NCBI GenBank assembly: GCA_949471785.1
Contig: CASWRE010000003.1
Coordinates: 1-64,000, forward strand
DNA length: 64,000 nt
Direction: 5' to 3'
Source: an uncultured Lachnospiraceae bacterium
Lineage (GTDB): Bacteria > Bacillota > Clostridia > Lachnospirales > Lachnospiraceae
The first letter of the stretch is position 1; the number at the start of each line of letters is the position of its first letter. A program made the position numbers and the translations under genes. Below the pieces are notes generated by a model. It saw only the letters and a program-made list of their open reading frames with translations, made no database searches and was not told the origin of the DNA. Positions 16,982 through 25,608 of the stretch are shown here, piece after piece.

Positions 16982-17727
16982 AGGCCGGGGTGGATTACGG
17001 AAATTACCGTTTTACCCCCGCGGAAAGTCTGGGATATGCGGGATTGGGAGTTTTTCTGTATCTTACAGCGGATTTTCTTTTATATCGCAGCCTTATATTG
17101 TTGTTTCTCTTGCCGGTATTTCTGATTTTCTGGTTTTACCGGATAAAAGCCGGGTTGATTCATAAAAGAAGGCAGCAGCTTCTGGAACGGTTCCAGTCTG
17201 CGGCAACGGCTTTTGTGGTGGCGCTTAGGGCAGGCTATGCGGCGGAAAATGCCCTGGCGGAGTGCGCAGACGATTTGGAGAGGATGGCGGGGAGTAGAGA
17301 TGTTCTGGTGAAAGAGCTTCGGTATATGCAGGCTCAGATTACGTTGTCCGTACCGCTGGAAGAGCTGTTTGCGGATCTGGGAGAGAGGAGCGCACTGGAG
17401 GATATACGGAATTTTGCGCTGGTATTTGCCATCGGCAAACGGACCGGGGGAAATCTGGGAGAGGTTTTGTCTCATGCAGCAGACCAGCTCCGGCAGAAAC
17501 TGGAAGTACAAAAGGATATACAGGTGCAGGTGACATCCCGCCGGACGGAACAGACAGTCATGAGTCTGGTTCCCTGGGGAATCATACTATATCTGAACGT
17601 ATCATCGCCGGGGTATATGGATGTGCTTTATACTACAACGACGGGAAAGGCAGTGGCTACGGCATGTCTGGCCGTATATCTGTTATCCTGGTTTTGGGGA
17701 AGGAAAATTACGGAAATTGAAGTTTAG
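16942..17727 (+). CDS. TadB-like inner-membrane platform protein (T2SSF domain)
   Basis: 261 residues: two N-terminal helices (about 30-70), a cytoplasmic T2SSF domain (about 80-215: LLERFQSAATAFVVALRAGY, then FALVFAIGKRTGGNLGEVL, the hallmark G-x-L motif) and C-terminal membrane helices. It would form the membrane platform with TadC. GTG at 16942 is used because AAAGGAG lies at the correct distance inside the cpaF coding region; there is no good ATG nearby. Confidence 0.85.
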   Translation: MPYSKTGKGGPVVKAGVDYGNYRFTPAESLGYAGLGVFLYLTADFLLYRSLILLFLLPVFLIFWFYRIKAGLIHKRRQQLLERFQSAATAFVVALRAGYAAENALAECADDLERMAGSRDVLVKELRYMQAQITLSVPLEELFADLGERSALEDIRNFALVFAIGKRTGGNLGEVLSHAADQLRQKLEVQKDIQVQVTSRRTEQTVMSLVPWGIILYLNVSSPGYMDVLYTTTTGKAVATACLAVYLLSWFWGRKITEIEV

Positions 17728-18970
17728 AGAAATCAAGAGGAAGTTGGGAAGTTCCCTGACGGGAGAACAAAAAATTTTGGCTCTTTTTGGCTTGCTGGCT
17801 GTTTGCGTCGGAATTGTTGTTACCGGTGTGTGGGGAATGGAAACGGCAAAAGAGGTCAGGGAGATTAAGAAGCCGGAGGCAGGCGGGGAACCCGTGCAGG
17901 AGCGGTTATTCATTGAAGCCGGTCAGGAGGGAGCACGGAGTTATGTCGTGGAGGTGCCCGCCAGACTGTATGGCGCCGCAGAGGCGAAACGGCTGCTGGA
18001 AAAAGGCCGTGAGGAATTGGACCGGCGGCTGTTGGGGGAAAATGACTCGCCGGATCATGTGATAAGCGGGTTGTATCTGGCCGCGGAAGCGGCAGACGGC
18101 CGGGTGGCGGTGGAATGGAGTATCGATCATCCGGAGTACCTTTCGTATGGCGGCGTACCGGCGGAAGATTTACCGCCGGAGGGCGTGCCTGTTCGGCTGG
18201 AGGCAAGACTGAGCTGCCAGAAGGAGGAACTGTATTATCATAAACAGGTCAGGCTGTGTCCTGAAACGAAAGGAGAAAAGACCTGGGCCGGACAGGTGAA
18301 GCGGGCTCTGGAGGAGGCAAATCAGGATGGTACGGATGAATGGTACCGTTTGCCTCGGGACATTAGCGGCCGGACGGTGGTCTGGAAGCATGGCAGGGAA
18401 AATCCGGCTCTGGCTTTATCTCTGATTATACTGGCGGCGGGCGTTTGGCTTGTCTGGCGGCGAAGAGAACAGAGCAGACAGGAGGAACGGCGGCACAGGG
18501 CTGGGCTTCTCAGGGATTATCCCGCATTTGTCAGTCGCATGTGTCTCTTTCTGGGCGCGGGACTCAGCGTACGGCAGGTGTTTTATCGTTTGGCTGACGG
18601 CGGAGAAAACCATGGCAAAAAAATCAGGAAGCCACCTTGTGATGATTTAAAGGAAGAGATTTGTCTGACTTGCAGAGAGCTGGAGCAGGGGATTGCAGAG
18701 GCGCAGGCATATCGGCGCCTGGGGGAGAGGAGCGGACTTCCGGAATACAGAAGATTTACGGCTCTGCTGGTACAGAATATACGAAAAGGGAATCAGGAAC
18801 TGCTTGTTACACTTCAGAGTGAAGCGGATAAAGCGTTTGCGGATCGTCGAAGAAGTGCAGAGATGCTGGGCAGCAAGGCAGGGACGAAACTGTTGATGCC
18901 CATGGGGCTGATGTTGGTGGTAGTACTGATACTGGTGATATTTCCGGCATGTGTATCTTTCTATAACTGA
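17717..18970 (+). CDS. TadC-like pilus platform protein with large extracytoplasmic insert
   Basis: About 417 residues. A first helix at roughly 17-40 (ILALFGLLAVCVGIVVTGVW) is followed by a 190-residue soluble segment, a second helix (ALSLIILAAGVWLVW) and a C-terminal T2SSF-like half (YPAFVSRMCLFLGAGLSVRQ, then SGLPEYRRFTALLVQNIRKG and a final hydrophobic helix). The insert before the T2SSF half is not standard in proteobacterial TadC but is common in Clostridia. TTG at 17717 overlapping tadB by 11 bases is the likely start; the ribosome binding site (GGGGAAGG) is rather distant, so the start is uncertain. Confidence 0.75.
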   Translation: MKFREIKRKLGSSLTGEQKILALFGLLAVCVGIVVTGVWGMETAKEVREIKKPEAGGEPVQERLFIEAGQEGARSYVVEVPARLYGAAEAKRLLEKGREELDRRLLGENDSPDHVISGLYLAAEAADGRVAVEWSIDHPEYLSYGGVPAEDLPPEGVPVRLEARLSCQKEELYYHKQVRLCPETKGEKTWAGQVKRALEEANQDGTDEWYRLPRDISGRTVVWKHGRENPALALSLIILAAGVWLVWRRREQSRQEERRHRAGLLRDYPAFVSRMCLFLGAGLSVRQVFYRLADGGENHGKKIRKPPCDDLKEEICLTCRELEQGIAEAQAYRRLGERSGLPEYRRFTALLVQNIRKGNQELLVTLQSEADKAFADRRRSAEMLGSKAGTKLLMPMGLMLVVVLILVIFPACVSFYN

Positions 18971-19008
18971 TGTGGAGAACAAAAAATTACGTGAAAAGGA
19001 GAAAACGT

Positions 19009-19179
19009 ATGGTTAAAAAGATGTATAGTTTCTGGCAGGAAGAAGACGCCGTGGGGGTGGTAGAGATCATTCTCATTCTTGTTGTGCTGATCGGCCTGGT
19101 ACTGATTTTTAAGTCGCAGCTTACCAGCCTGGTAAATTCGACACTGACAAAAATTAAAAACCAGAGTAATTCGGTGTGA
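19009..19179 (+). CDS. Flp1-like type IVb pilin
   Basis: 56 residues: a short charged N-terminus (MVKKMYSFWQEEDAVGVVE) followed by a single hydrophobic helix and a short polar tail. This is the Flp1_like pattern; the acidic residue at +5 of the mature pilin (VGVVE) suits prepilin peptidase processing just before it. AAAAGGAGAAAACGT precedes the ATG. It is the obvious substrate of the two A24 peptidases of this operon and the main pilus subunit. Confidence 0.88.
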   Translation: MVKKMYSFWQEEDAVGVVEIILILVVLIGLVLIFKSQLTSLVNSTLTKIKNQSNSV

Positions 19180-19192
19180 CAGGGAGAAGAGC

Positions 19193-20713
19193 ATGAAGAA
19201 GAGCATGAAGAAGAGCATGAAGAAGAGCATGAAGAAGAAAGGCAGCATAACCGTATATCTGTTGATGATATGTTCTCTCTTACTGCTGTTCGCCTGCGCC
19301 ATTTTCTATTCTCTTCGTATCGAAGGCGCCAGGGTGATGGTACAGGCGGGAGCCAGGGCGGGGCTGTTTTCCGTCTTTGGCCGCTATGACCGGGACTTGT
19401 TTGAACAGTATGATCTATTGTTTATGGACGCCGGCTGTCGCACAGGTGATTTCGCGCCGGGGCGGCTGGCGCGCCAGATAGAGAAATACGCGGGAATTCC
19501 CTGGGGAGCCACTCCGACGGCAGGTCGGGCAAAGGCCGCCAATCTCTGGCGGCTGGGTTCTCCTGCGGCGGCTATTACCGGCTATACGCTGGCCACGGAT
19601 CAAAACGGCGAGGCATTTTACCGCGAGGCCGTGGCCTGGGAGCGGGAAATGCTGGGGGTGAAAGCGCTGCAAAGACTCAAAGAACAGGTAAAGGCGGTAG
19701 AAGGGCAGGAGAAAAAAGTTCCGGAGGGTAGTGTAGAAAATGCGTTGGCAGCTTATGACAGGGCCGAAGCAGAAGCAAGAGAAAAAAAGAGCGGAGAGGA
19801 TAAAACGATACAGGAAGAAGAACCGCCCTCCGGTTCTGCAGATCGCGTAATCGTTTCGGCGGAGGAAAATCCCATTACTGTCATAAGGGAAATAAAAAAG
19901 AAAGGGCTGCTGGCTTTGGTGTTACCCACCGATCGGTTATTGTCGGAGGGCGCAGTCTCAGCTTCTCAACTACCCTCCGGGCGCAAAGTGCTGGAGGGGA
20001 TGGGACTGATTCCTATGGTAAAGAATCACAGTGCATCAGACAAGGTACTGTTTTTGTCATATCTGGCCGGACATATGGGAAATTGCATGGAGAGTAAAAT
20101 GAACGGTTCTCTGGCTTATCAGATGGAGTATGTACTTAACGGCAGGAAAAGTGACAGGGAGAACCTGGAACAAACAGTGAAAAAGCTGTTGCTGGCCCGG
20201 GAAGCGGCTAATCTGCTCTGTCTGGAAACGGATGCGGGAAAGAAGAATGAGGCGCGTATATTGGCAGCGGCGATCTGTGCTTCTCTGGCCGTTCCCATAG
20301 CGGAAGAGCTGGTAACCCAGGTGTTGTTGGCCTGTTGGGCTTATGGAGAGAGCCTGATGGATGTGCGAACATTGCTGGCAGGCGGAAAAGTGCCACTGAA
20401 AAAGACGAAGGCCGGATGGCAGTTGGAACTGAAGGATCTGGCCAGGTTGACAGAACGTCTGCGGAACCCGGCGCAGGATCGTACAGAAGGGCTGGACTAT
20501 GAGCAGTATTTGCAGATGCTTCTTTTCATGAATAACGAGGCGCTGTGTATAAGCCGGAGCCTGGATATGGTGGAGGATGGTATCCGCGGCATAAAGGGCC
20601 GGGAGGGATTTCGGATAGATTATTGTATCTATGCCATGGAGGTACAGGTAAAAGCCGGCCTGGCCGGCGCATCAGATGTTACGGTGACGGAGAAAAGGAG
20701 CTATGAAAACTAA
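19193..20713 (+). CDS. DUF5702-type Tad-associated pseudopilin-like protein
   Basis: 506 residues. After a Lys-rich start comes a single helix (about 17-40, SITVYLLMICSLLLLFACAI) and a large extracytoplasmic region with SLRIEGARVMVQAGARAGLFSVFGRYD, the typical opening of DUF5702 proteins found in Clostridia Tad operons. The first 48 bases are four near-perfect 12-base repeats encoding MKKS, so four in-frame ATGs compete; the first has GGGAG at the best distance. Function in the pilus is not known; by position it resembles TadG-type minor components. Confidence 0.8.
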   Translation: MKKSMKKSMKKSMKKKGSITVYLLMICSLLLLFACAIFYSLRIEGARVMVQAGARAGLFSVFGRYDRDLFEQYDLLFMDAGCRTGDFAPGRLARQIEKYAGIPWGATPTAGRAKAANLWRLGSPAAAITGYTLATDQNGEAFYREAVAWEREMLGVKALQRLKEQVKAVEGQEKKVPEGSVENALAAYDRAEAEAREKKSGEDKTIQEEEPPSGSADRVIVSAEENPITVIREIKKKGLLALVLPTDRLLSEGAVSASQLPSGRKVLEGMGLIPMVKNHSASDKVLFLSYLAGHMGNCMESKMNGSLAYQMEYVLNGRKSDRENLEQTVKKLLLAREAANLLCLETDAGKKNEARILAAAICASLAVPIAEELVTQVLLACWAYGESLMDVRTLLAGGKVPLKKTKAGWQLELKDLARLTERLRNPAQDRTEGLDYEQYLQMLLFMNNEALCISRSLDMVEDGIRGIKGREGFRIDYCIYAMEVQVKAGLAGASDVTVTEKRSYEN

Positions 20714-21689
20714 AGCATACAGGGCGGCCCCCCTCCTGGGGCATGTAACTGACAATTTGGAATGGCTATCAATAAAAAGGAAAATAACACTCTCTCTTCA
20801 GGCATATCTTATCGCGTTAAATACCCCGACATACGACGATATATCCGCTGCAGGAGGAGGGCTGCCCTGTGTGCTTTGGCGAAAATATGGAGACAAAAGC
20901 GGGCGCAGGCGGATTTCGCCGGACAGAATTCGGAAAGGAAGCCTGTCCGTGGAGGCCGTGTTCATTCTCCCGTTCTTCTTTCTGATCTGTATGGCTCTGT
21001 TTTGTTTTAGCGGTGTTTATGCCGCGCAGACGGAAATGACGGTACGATTGGAGGCAGAGGCAGAAAAAGCGGCCGTGTACAGCTATGGTTACGGCGCTCT
21101 GCCGGGAGACGATACCTGGCGGAAGCTGGCCGATGCGGCCGTTAGAAAGGGCACGGTCAGCTGGGCGGCTTCACAGGTGAAAGATAATCCCTGGACGGAC
21201 GGTCTGAGTCTTTCCCGATCTGTGATTAATGAAGAAACCATATCCCTTGCGGCATTCTACGGTTTTTCGCCATGGGTATCGTTTCCCGGACTGGAGAAAT
21301 GGACATTGCCTGCGGCCGCGGAGGTATATCCCTGGATCGGGGACTCGGGAGAATGGGAAGCAGAAGATGGCGGGGAGATGGTTTTTGTCAGCGATAACCG
21401 GGAGGCCTATCATACCCATGGCGACTGCAGCTACCTGGATATTCATATCAGGGAGATCCGCCACGGCCAGGCAGGTTCTGTGAGAAACGCTTCCGGGAAA
21501 CGCTATCGTCCCTGCGACAAATGCTGTAAAGGCGCCGGTGTAACGGACAGTGTCTACGTGACGGGAAGAGGAACCCATTATCACAGTACGTTGTCCTGCA
21601 GCGGCCTGTCCCGCAGTGTACGGCTGATTTTGCGGTCGGAAGCATCCGGTCTTCCTCTGTGCAGCCGCTGTGCCAAAAGAGGAAAATGA
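20703..21689 (+). CDS. TadE-like pseudopilin with two C-terminal metal-binding-like modules
   Basis: 328 residues. Residues 1-78 are cytoplasmic and basic; a TadE-like N-anchor follows (GSLSVEAVFILPFFFLI, about 79-95, with the Glu expected at +5). The middle is extracytoplasmic. Residues about 230-328 contain two repeats of the pattern Y.T..G..YH...C..L...........G..(P/L)C..C: one around THGDCSYLDIH and CDKCCKG, one around YHSTLSCSGLSRS and CSRCAK. Such CHCC-type modules may bind zinc. The ATG overlaps the previous stop by 11 bases and follows AAAAGGAG. Confidence 0.8.
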   Translation: MKTKAYRAAPLLGHVTDNLEWLSIKRKITLSLQAYLIALNTPTYDDISAAGGGLPCVLWRKYGDKSGRRRISPDRIRKGSLSVEAVFILPFFFLICMALFCFSGVYAAQTEMTVRLEAEAEKAAVYSYGYGALPGDDTWRKLADAAVRKGTVSWAASQVKDNPWTDGLSLSRSVINEETISLAAFYGFSPWVSFPGLEKWTLPAAAEVYPWIGDSGEWEAEDGGEMVFVSDNREAYHTHGDCSYLDIHIREIRHGQAGSVRNASGKRYRPCDKCCKGAGVTDSVYVTGRGTHYHSTLSCSGLSRSVRLILRSEASGLPLCSRCAKRGK

Positions 21690-21719
21690 TTGGGAGAAAA
21701 GAGCAGACGGAGGGATCAG

Positions 21720-22142
21720 ATGGTAAAAAGCCTGGTATACCTGCTGTTTTTGACAGTACATGCGGTCACGGATATAAGGGAGAAACAGATTTATGTAGCT
21801 CCGCTGGTTTGGCAGGGAGCGGCGGGCATATTGTTCCAACTGTGTGGCGGTCAGAGGGGAGTCGTTACGGCGCTGTCCTGCCTGCCGGGGCTGATCTGTC
21901 TGGGAGTCGGCCGGCTCAGTGGAGAAAAGATCGGTTACGGTGACGGTTGGATGGTCCTTCTGAGCGGTTTATATCTTTCACCGGCGCAGATGACGGTACA
22001 GCTTTTCTGGAGCTTTCTGACCGCCTTCTTTTACGCGGCAGGGGTGTTGGCGACAGGAAGGTTATCGGAGAAAAGCGAAATTCCTTTTGCGCCGTTTTTT
22101 CTGATTGGTTATTTCGGAGGAGTACTGTATGGGCAGAGATAA
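21720..22142 (+). CDS. second A24-type prepilin peptidase, shortened
   Basis: 140 residues, four or five membrane helices. The first catalytic motif is TDIREKQIYVAP (conserved D..R..I). The second is IGYGDGWMVLLSG: the catalytic GD is kept but the usual Lys of GxGDxK is Trp. It is shorter than the operon's first peptidase (173 residues). Either it processes the TadE-like pseudopilins while the first processes Flp1, or it is degenerating. ATG at 21720 follows ACGGAGGG; a TTG at 21690 lacks a ribosome binding site. Confidence 0.8.
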   Translation: MVKSLVYLLFLTVHAVTDIREKQIYVAPLVWQGAAGILFQLCGGQRGVVTALSCLPGLICLGVGRLSGEKIGYGDGWMVLLSGLYLSPAQMTVQLFWSFLTAFFYAAGVLATGRLSEKSEIPFAPFFLIGYFGGVLYGQR

Positions 22143-22551
22143 GAAAAAAGGAAGTATAGTCGTAGAGGCCGTATTTGTGGCGCCGTTGTGTTTGTTTGTG
22201 ATTTTTGTATTATTGCAAAGCGGATTGTACTTACATCATCAGAGCTGGTACAGGGAGGCGGCCTGGGAGTGTATACTGGCTGGGGCAGATGCGGAAAAAG
22301 CTGCGGCAGGAGTGTTGTCACACTGGGAGAAACTGGCCTCCTGTCAGGCATTTCCGGTTGGCGATGTCTCGGCAAAGGTTTCGGAAAAGGAAAGCAGTCT
22401 GGACATGTCTCTGCGGAGCGGCGTATCCGGTGCGTGGGGAAGCGCCGGAATGAACTTTACCGTGGAGGTGCAGAGGGAACAGATCCGACCGGCGGAATTT
22501 GTACGGAGCGTACACAGGTTAAAAAAACCGGGGGAGGAGGATACGCCGTGA
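22129..22551 (+). CDS. TadE-like minor pseudopilin
   Basis: 140 residues with a charged start (MGRDKKKGSIVVEAVFV) and a hydrophobic helix (about 9-31), the TadE signature in which Glu follows the presumed cleavage site. The rest is a soluble extracytoplasmic domain with two Cys. It overlaps the preceding peptidase by 14 bases and the following FHA gene by 4 bases. CGGAGGAG precedes the ATG. Confidence 0.85.
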   Translation: MGRDKKKGSIVVEAVFVAPLCLFVIFVLLQSGLYLHHQSWYREAAWECILAGADAEKAAAGVLSHWEKLASCQAFPVGDVSAKVSEKESSLDMSLRSGVSGAWGSAGMNFTVEVQREQIRPAEFVRSVHRLKKPGEEDTP

Positions 22552-23957
22552 AAGTCAGCTATCAAAGAGAATTGTACCGTTCCCGGATGTGCTGCGAACT
22601 GGAGAAGGAGGAGTCGAGCTATGGCTATCCTTTACAGATGTGTTTGCGCAATTCGATTCCCGGGCTTCTGCCCTGCAGCGCGGAACTGATGGATGGACGA
22701 ACTTACCTTTGCTGGGACATTACATCCAGAAACAGCCTGAAAGAACTCAGCGGAGGGGGATTTACCCTGGAGCTTTTGGAGCGGGTATTGCGGGCTGTCT
22801 ATGCGGTTATGCAGGAGCTGGACGGTTATCTGATCAGCAGCGGTTATCTGGTTTTGTTGCCGGAACAGATCTATCTGGATGCTTCCAGAAAAAAAGTGGA
22901 GTTTATCTGTGATTACGGGGATGAGGCAAGCTTTCAGACAGGGATGATGAAGCTGGCGGAATATGTTCTGGCAGGAATTGATCATAAAGATCAGGAACAG
23001 ATGCGGCTGGGATATGGACTATACAGGCTGGCAGTTCAGGAAAACTTTTCCCGCGGGGAGTTTCAATATCTTCTGTTTGTCAGAAAACGGCAGGAAGAAC
23101 CTTCTTTACCCGGCGGGGCTGTTTCTGAACGGCGTTTTGGGCGTGACACGGTGTATACAGAGGCGTCGGTCCGGGGAAAAATGGAGCTTTCAGAGATACC
23201 GCCGGAAGATACCATGACCGGGGAGACGGAGCGGCAGAAAATTCTGGATTCTTTTTTTAGAGATGACGAGGAGATAGAGCAGGGGATACGGGAATACTTG
23301 CCTCTGTATGCCCTGCTGGCGGCTGTGGCCGTGCTTGGCCTGGAGATATTCTTTTATTTTCGTAACGGCCGCCATATACATCCGGGATGGCTGGCATGCG
23401 GTTTTCTGCTTACGGCCATATGTACCGGGGCGGCATGTATAGGACAGCATATAAAGGGTAAAGAAAAAACGGAGGATTCGAGGAGAGAAAAGTCTTCTTC
23501 TGAAGACGAAAAGGAGCATGTGAACAGCGGCGGACACCGCAGGACAGACATCGCTGGGCCGGTCAATCAAAGTATGCCGCCACTCCGGGAAAATGGATTT
23601 GACGGAGAGACGACGGTACTTCAGAACCCGCAGGCGTGCGGGGAAGAAAAACTGTTGGCCATATTGGAAGCCATGGGGCAGCACGGCGGGCGGTTTACTA
23701 TTCCGTCAGCCGGGGCAGTGTTGGGTAAGCTGCCGGAGGCAGCGGATATTATTCTTCCCTCTCCGGCCGTCAGCCGGATACATGCCAGAATTATCTGCCG
23801 GGGAGAGGAATATTTTGTACAGGATCTGAATTCCAGAAACGGAACCTGTATAAATGGCCGACCGTTGGTCAGCCAGCAATTTGAACAATTAAAGGAGCAG
23901 GATGAAATCAGTTTTGCCGATCTTTCCTACCGTTTTCACAGGGAAAAGGGAAGATGA
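22548..23957 (+). CDS. DUF6382/FHA-domain membrane protein of the Tad operon
   Basis: 469 residues. N-terminal DUF6382-like region (about 1-190, beginning KVSYQRELYRSRMCC), two membrane helices near residues 250-300, a charged linker, then a C-terminal FHA domain (about 365-465) with GKLPEAADIILPSPAVSRIH and QDLNSRNGTCINGRPL: the conserved SxxH and NG positions for phosphothreonine binding are intact. This suggests that pilus assembly is linked to Ser/Thr phosphorylation, though no kinase is in the operon. GTG at 22548 follows GGGGGAGGAGG; the large open frame upstream of it is just the tadE gene read in another frame. Last gene of the operon. Confidence 0.85.
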   Translation: MKVSYQRELYRSRMCCELEKEESSYGYPLQMCLRNSIPGLLPCSAELMDGRTYLCWDITSRNSLKELSGGGFTLELLERVLRAVYAVMQELDGYLISSGYLVLLPEQIYLDASRKKVEFICDYGDEASFQTGMMKLAEYVLAGIDHKDQEQMRLGYGLYRLAVQENFSRGEFQYLLFVRKRQEEPSLPGGAVSERRFGRDTVYTEASVRGKMELSEIPPEDTMTGETERQKILDSFFRDDEEIEQGIREYLPLYALLAAVAVLGLEIFFYFRNGRHIHPGWLACGFLLTAICTGAACIGQHIKGKEKTEDSRREKSSSEDEKEHVNSGGHRRTDIAGPVNQSMPPLRENGFDGETTVLQNPQACGEEKLLAILEAMGQHGGRFTIPSAGAVLGKLPEAADIILPSPAVSRIHARIICRGEEYFVQDLNSRNGTCINGRPLVSQQFEQLKEQDEISFADLSYRFHREKGR

Positions 23958-23960
23958 TTC

Positions 23961-23991
23961 GTAACGGTGAAGCTGAAGGCCGAACTGTTAC
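23961..23991. repeat. dispersed palindrome, type B copy
   Basis: Begins GTAACGGTGAAGC and ends GAACTGTTAC, 3 bases after the FHA stop codon. Shares outer arms with the type A palindromes but has a GTGAAGCYGAAG core; two further type B copies are at 30245 (reversed) and 58386. Confidence 0.75.
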
Positions 23992-24092
23992 GAGGATTCC
24001 GGGGTTAAGGTAAAATATTGCTTGTGCTTTGCTGAAAATAAGCATATAATCAGACATGGATCATAAAGGAAATTTTCAGGAAGGCGAAGTCT

Positions 24093-24728
24093 ATGGAAGA
24101 GTATGGCTATCCAGATGAAGACGCGATAGACCGTATGAGGCGGCAGCCGAAACATTGGGCGAACCTTATCATAATCGGCATGAATGTGCTGGGGTTTGCG
24201 GCGGTGGAGTTGACCGGGTCCAGTATGGATACGGAACATATGCTGGATTGGGGGGCTTCCTGGCTTCCCTATATACAGGAGGGACAGGTCTATCGTCTGA
24301 TTACGTCAATGTTTCTTCATTTTGACCTGAATCATCTGGGCAACAATATGTTGCTGCTTTTGTTTCTGGGCGATACGCTGGAAAGCCAGGTGGGAAAAGG
24401 GAGATATCTGCTGATCTATCTGGGAGGCGGCCTTCTGGGAAATGTATGTTCCTGTTTTTATGAATGGCATGCAGTGGATTTTTATGTGTCGGCGGGCGCT
24501 TCCGGCGGCGTATTTGCAGTGATGGGAGCGTTGATTGCGATTCTTCTGCGGGAGAGGGGCCGTATCGGGGATCTGACTCTCCGGCGGCTGGGACTTATCT
24601 CGCTGCTGTCGATTTATCATGGTTTCACGGCTTCCGGCGTGGATAATTACGCCCATCTCGGCGGTTTCCTGGGAGGATTTCTGCTCGGCGCTTTCGTGTA
24701 CCGGAAAAGAAATCGCGATCAGGCATAG
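24093..24728 (+). CDS. rhomboid-family intramembrane serine protease
   Basis: 211 residues with six predicted membrane helices. Catalytic Ser lies in SAGASGGVFAVMGA (about residue 138), catalytic His in YAHLGGFLGGFLLG (about 188); the family's HFDLNHLGNNMLLLLFLGDTLE segment (about 75-96) is intact. Substrates are unknown. AGGAAGGCGAAG precedes the ATG. The last 10 bases overlap the end of the convergent histidine kinase gene. Confidence 0.9.
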   Translation: MEEYGYPDEDAIDRMRRQPKHWANLIIIGMNVLGFAAVELTGSSMDTEHMLDWGASWLPYIQEGQVYRLITSMFLHFDLNHLGNNMLLLLFLGDTLESQVGKGRYLLIYLGGGLLGNVCSCFYEWHAVDFYVSAGASGGVFAVMGALIAILLRERGRIGDLTLRRLGLISLLSIYHGFTASGVDNYAHLGGFLGGFLLGAFVYRKRNRDQA

Positions 24729-25453
24729 ACGATCGGAAGAGCCAGGGTGAACTCGGAGCCTTTTCCCAGATCCGTGAAAATACTCAGGCTGCCTCCGTGG
24801 GCTTCGGCAATGGTGCGGGCGATGGACAGGCCGAGTCCGGTGCCGTCTTTTTTGTGGGTCACGAAGGTGTCAAAGATTGTAGGGAGATATTCTTCGGGAA
24901 TCCCCGGCCCATTGTCAAGAATCTGGATAAACAGACGTTCGCCGTCAGTAAAAATAGAGCATGTAATCTTCCCGCCGTCGGGCATAGCCTCCGCGGCATT
25001 GCGGATCAGGTTTAACAGCGCTTCGCGAATTTTGGTGCTATCAATGAAAAATGAAGGGACGGCACTTTCCTTGTTCAGCTGAATATCCACATGCTGTTCG
25101 CGCAGGGAGGGGCGGACAGACTGCACGATGGAGGAGAGTAGACGGTAGGGGTTGACCTCGGATTTGTGCAGGTTCCTTGCGTTGTTGTAACCGGAGAGAT
25201 CAGTTAGCAATTCCCGCAGAAATGTCATGTTTTCTATAATGTCGTCCCAGTAACGGTATGTACAGATTTCCGGGTGCTCGGCGGCAATCATCTGCAGGAA
25301 GCTGTTGATCAGGGTGACGGGATTGCGGATCTCGTGGGAGATTTTGGAAAGAGAGCTCAAATGATCTTTTTCAATCGCCTGGAATAATTCCCGAAATGTG
25401 CTGTTTTCTTCGTAAAATCGGTTCAATTTTTCATAATCATCCTGTGTCAGCAT
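24719..25453 (-). CDS. cytoplasmic sensor histidine kinase, no receiver or TM domain
   Basis: 244 residues, no membrane segment. HisKA dimerisation domain with H box LSKISHEIRNPVTLINSF (His40), then HATPase_c with N box IRNAAEAMPDGG, G1 box DNGPGIPEE, G2 box KDGTGLGLSIARTIAEAHGG. A short helical N-terminus (MLTQDDYEKLNRFYEEN) could sense or bind a partner. It resembles the small orphan kinases near sporulation or rhomboid genes in Clostridia; no response regulator is adjacent. The start is set by GGGAGG 7-8 bases upstream; the larger in-frame ORF to 25660 lacks a ribosome binding site. Confidence 0.88.
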   Translation of the reverse strand: MLTQDDYEKLNRFYEENSTFRELFQAIEKDHLSSLSKISHEIRNPVTLINSFLQMIAAEHPEICTYRYWDDIIENMTFLRELLTDLSGYNNARNLHKSEVNPYRLLSSIVQSVRPSLREQHVDIQLNKESAVPSFFIDSTKIREALLNLIRNAAEAMPDGGKITCSIFTDGERLFIQILDNGPGIPEEYLPTIFDTFVTHKKDGTGLGLSIARTIAEAHGGSLSIFTDLGKGSEFTLALPIVYA

Positions 25454-25608
25454 AATTATCCTCCCATGCTGCGCGAAACTACCGTATGGGCAAAGTGTAT
25501 CACCATAGCGAAAACGACGCAAACAGATTCGTTCGACAAATTCCGACAACAGAAAAAAGCAGGGTGCTGTGAACGGAATGAACGGTAACAAAAAAGGAGG
25601 ACTTAGAG

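Noticed and set aside
25561..25590. possible further copy of the dispersed palindrome (GAACGGAATGAACGGTAAC)
   Set aside because: Arms are direct rather than inverted and the core is absent; probably chance.
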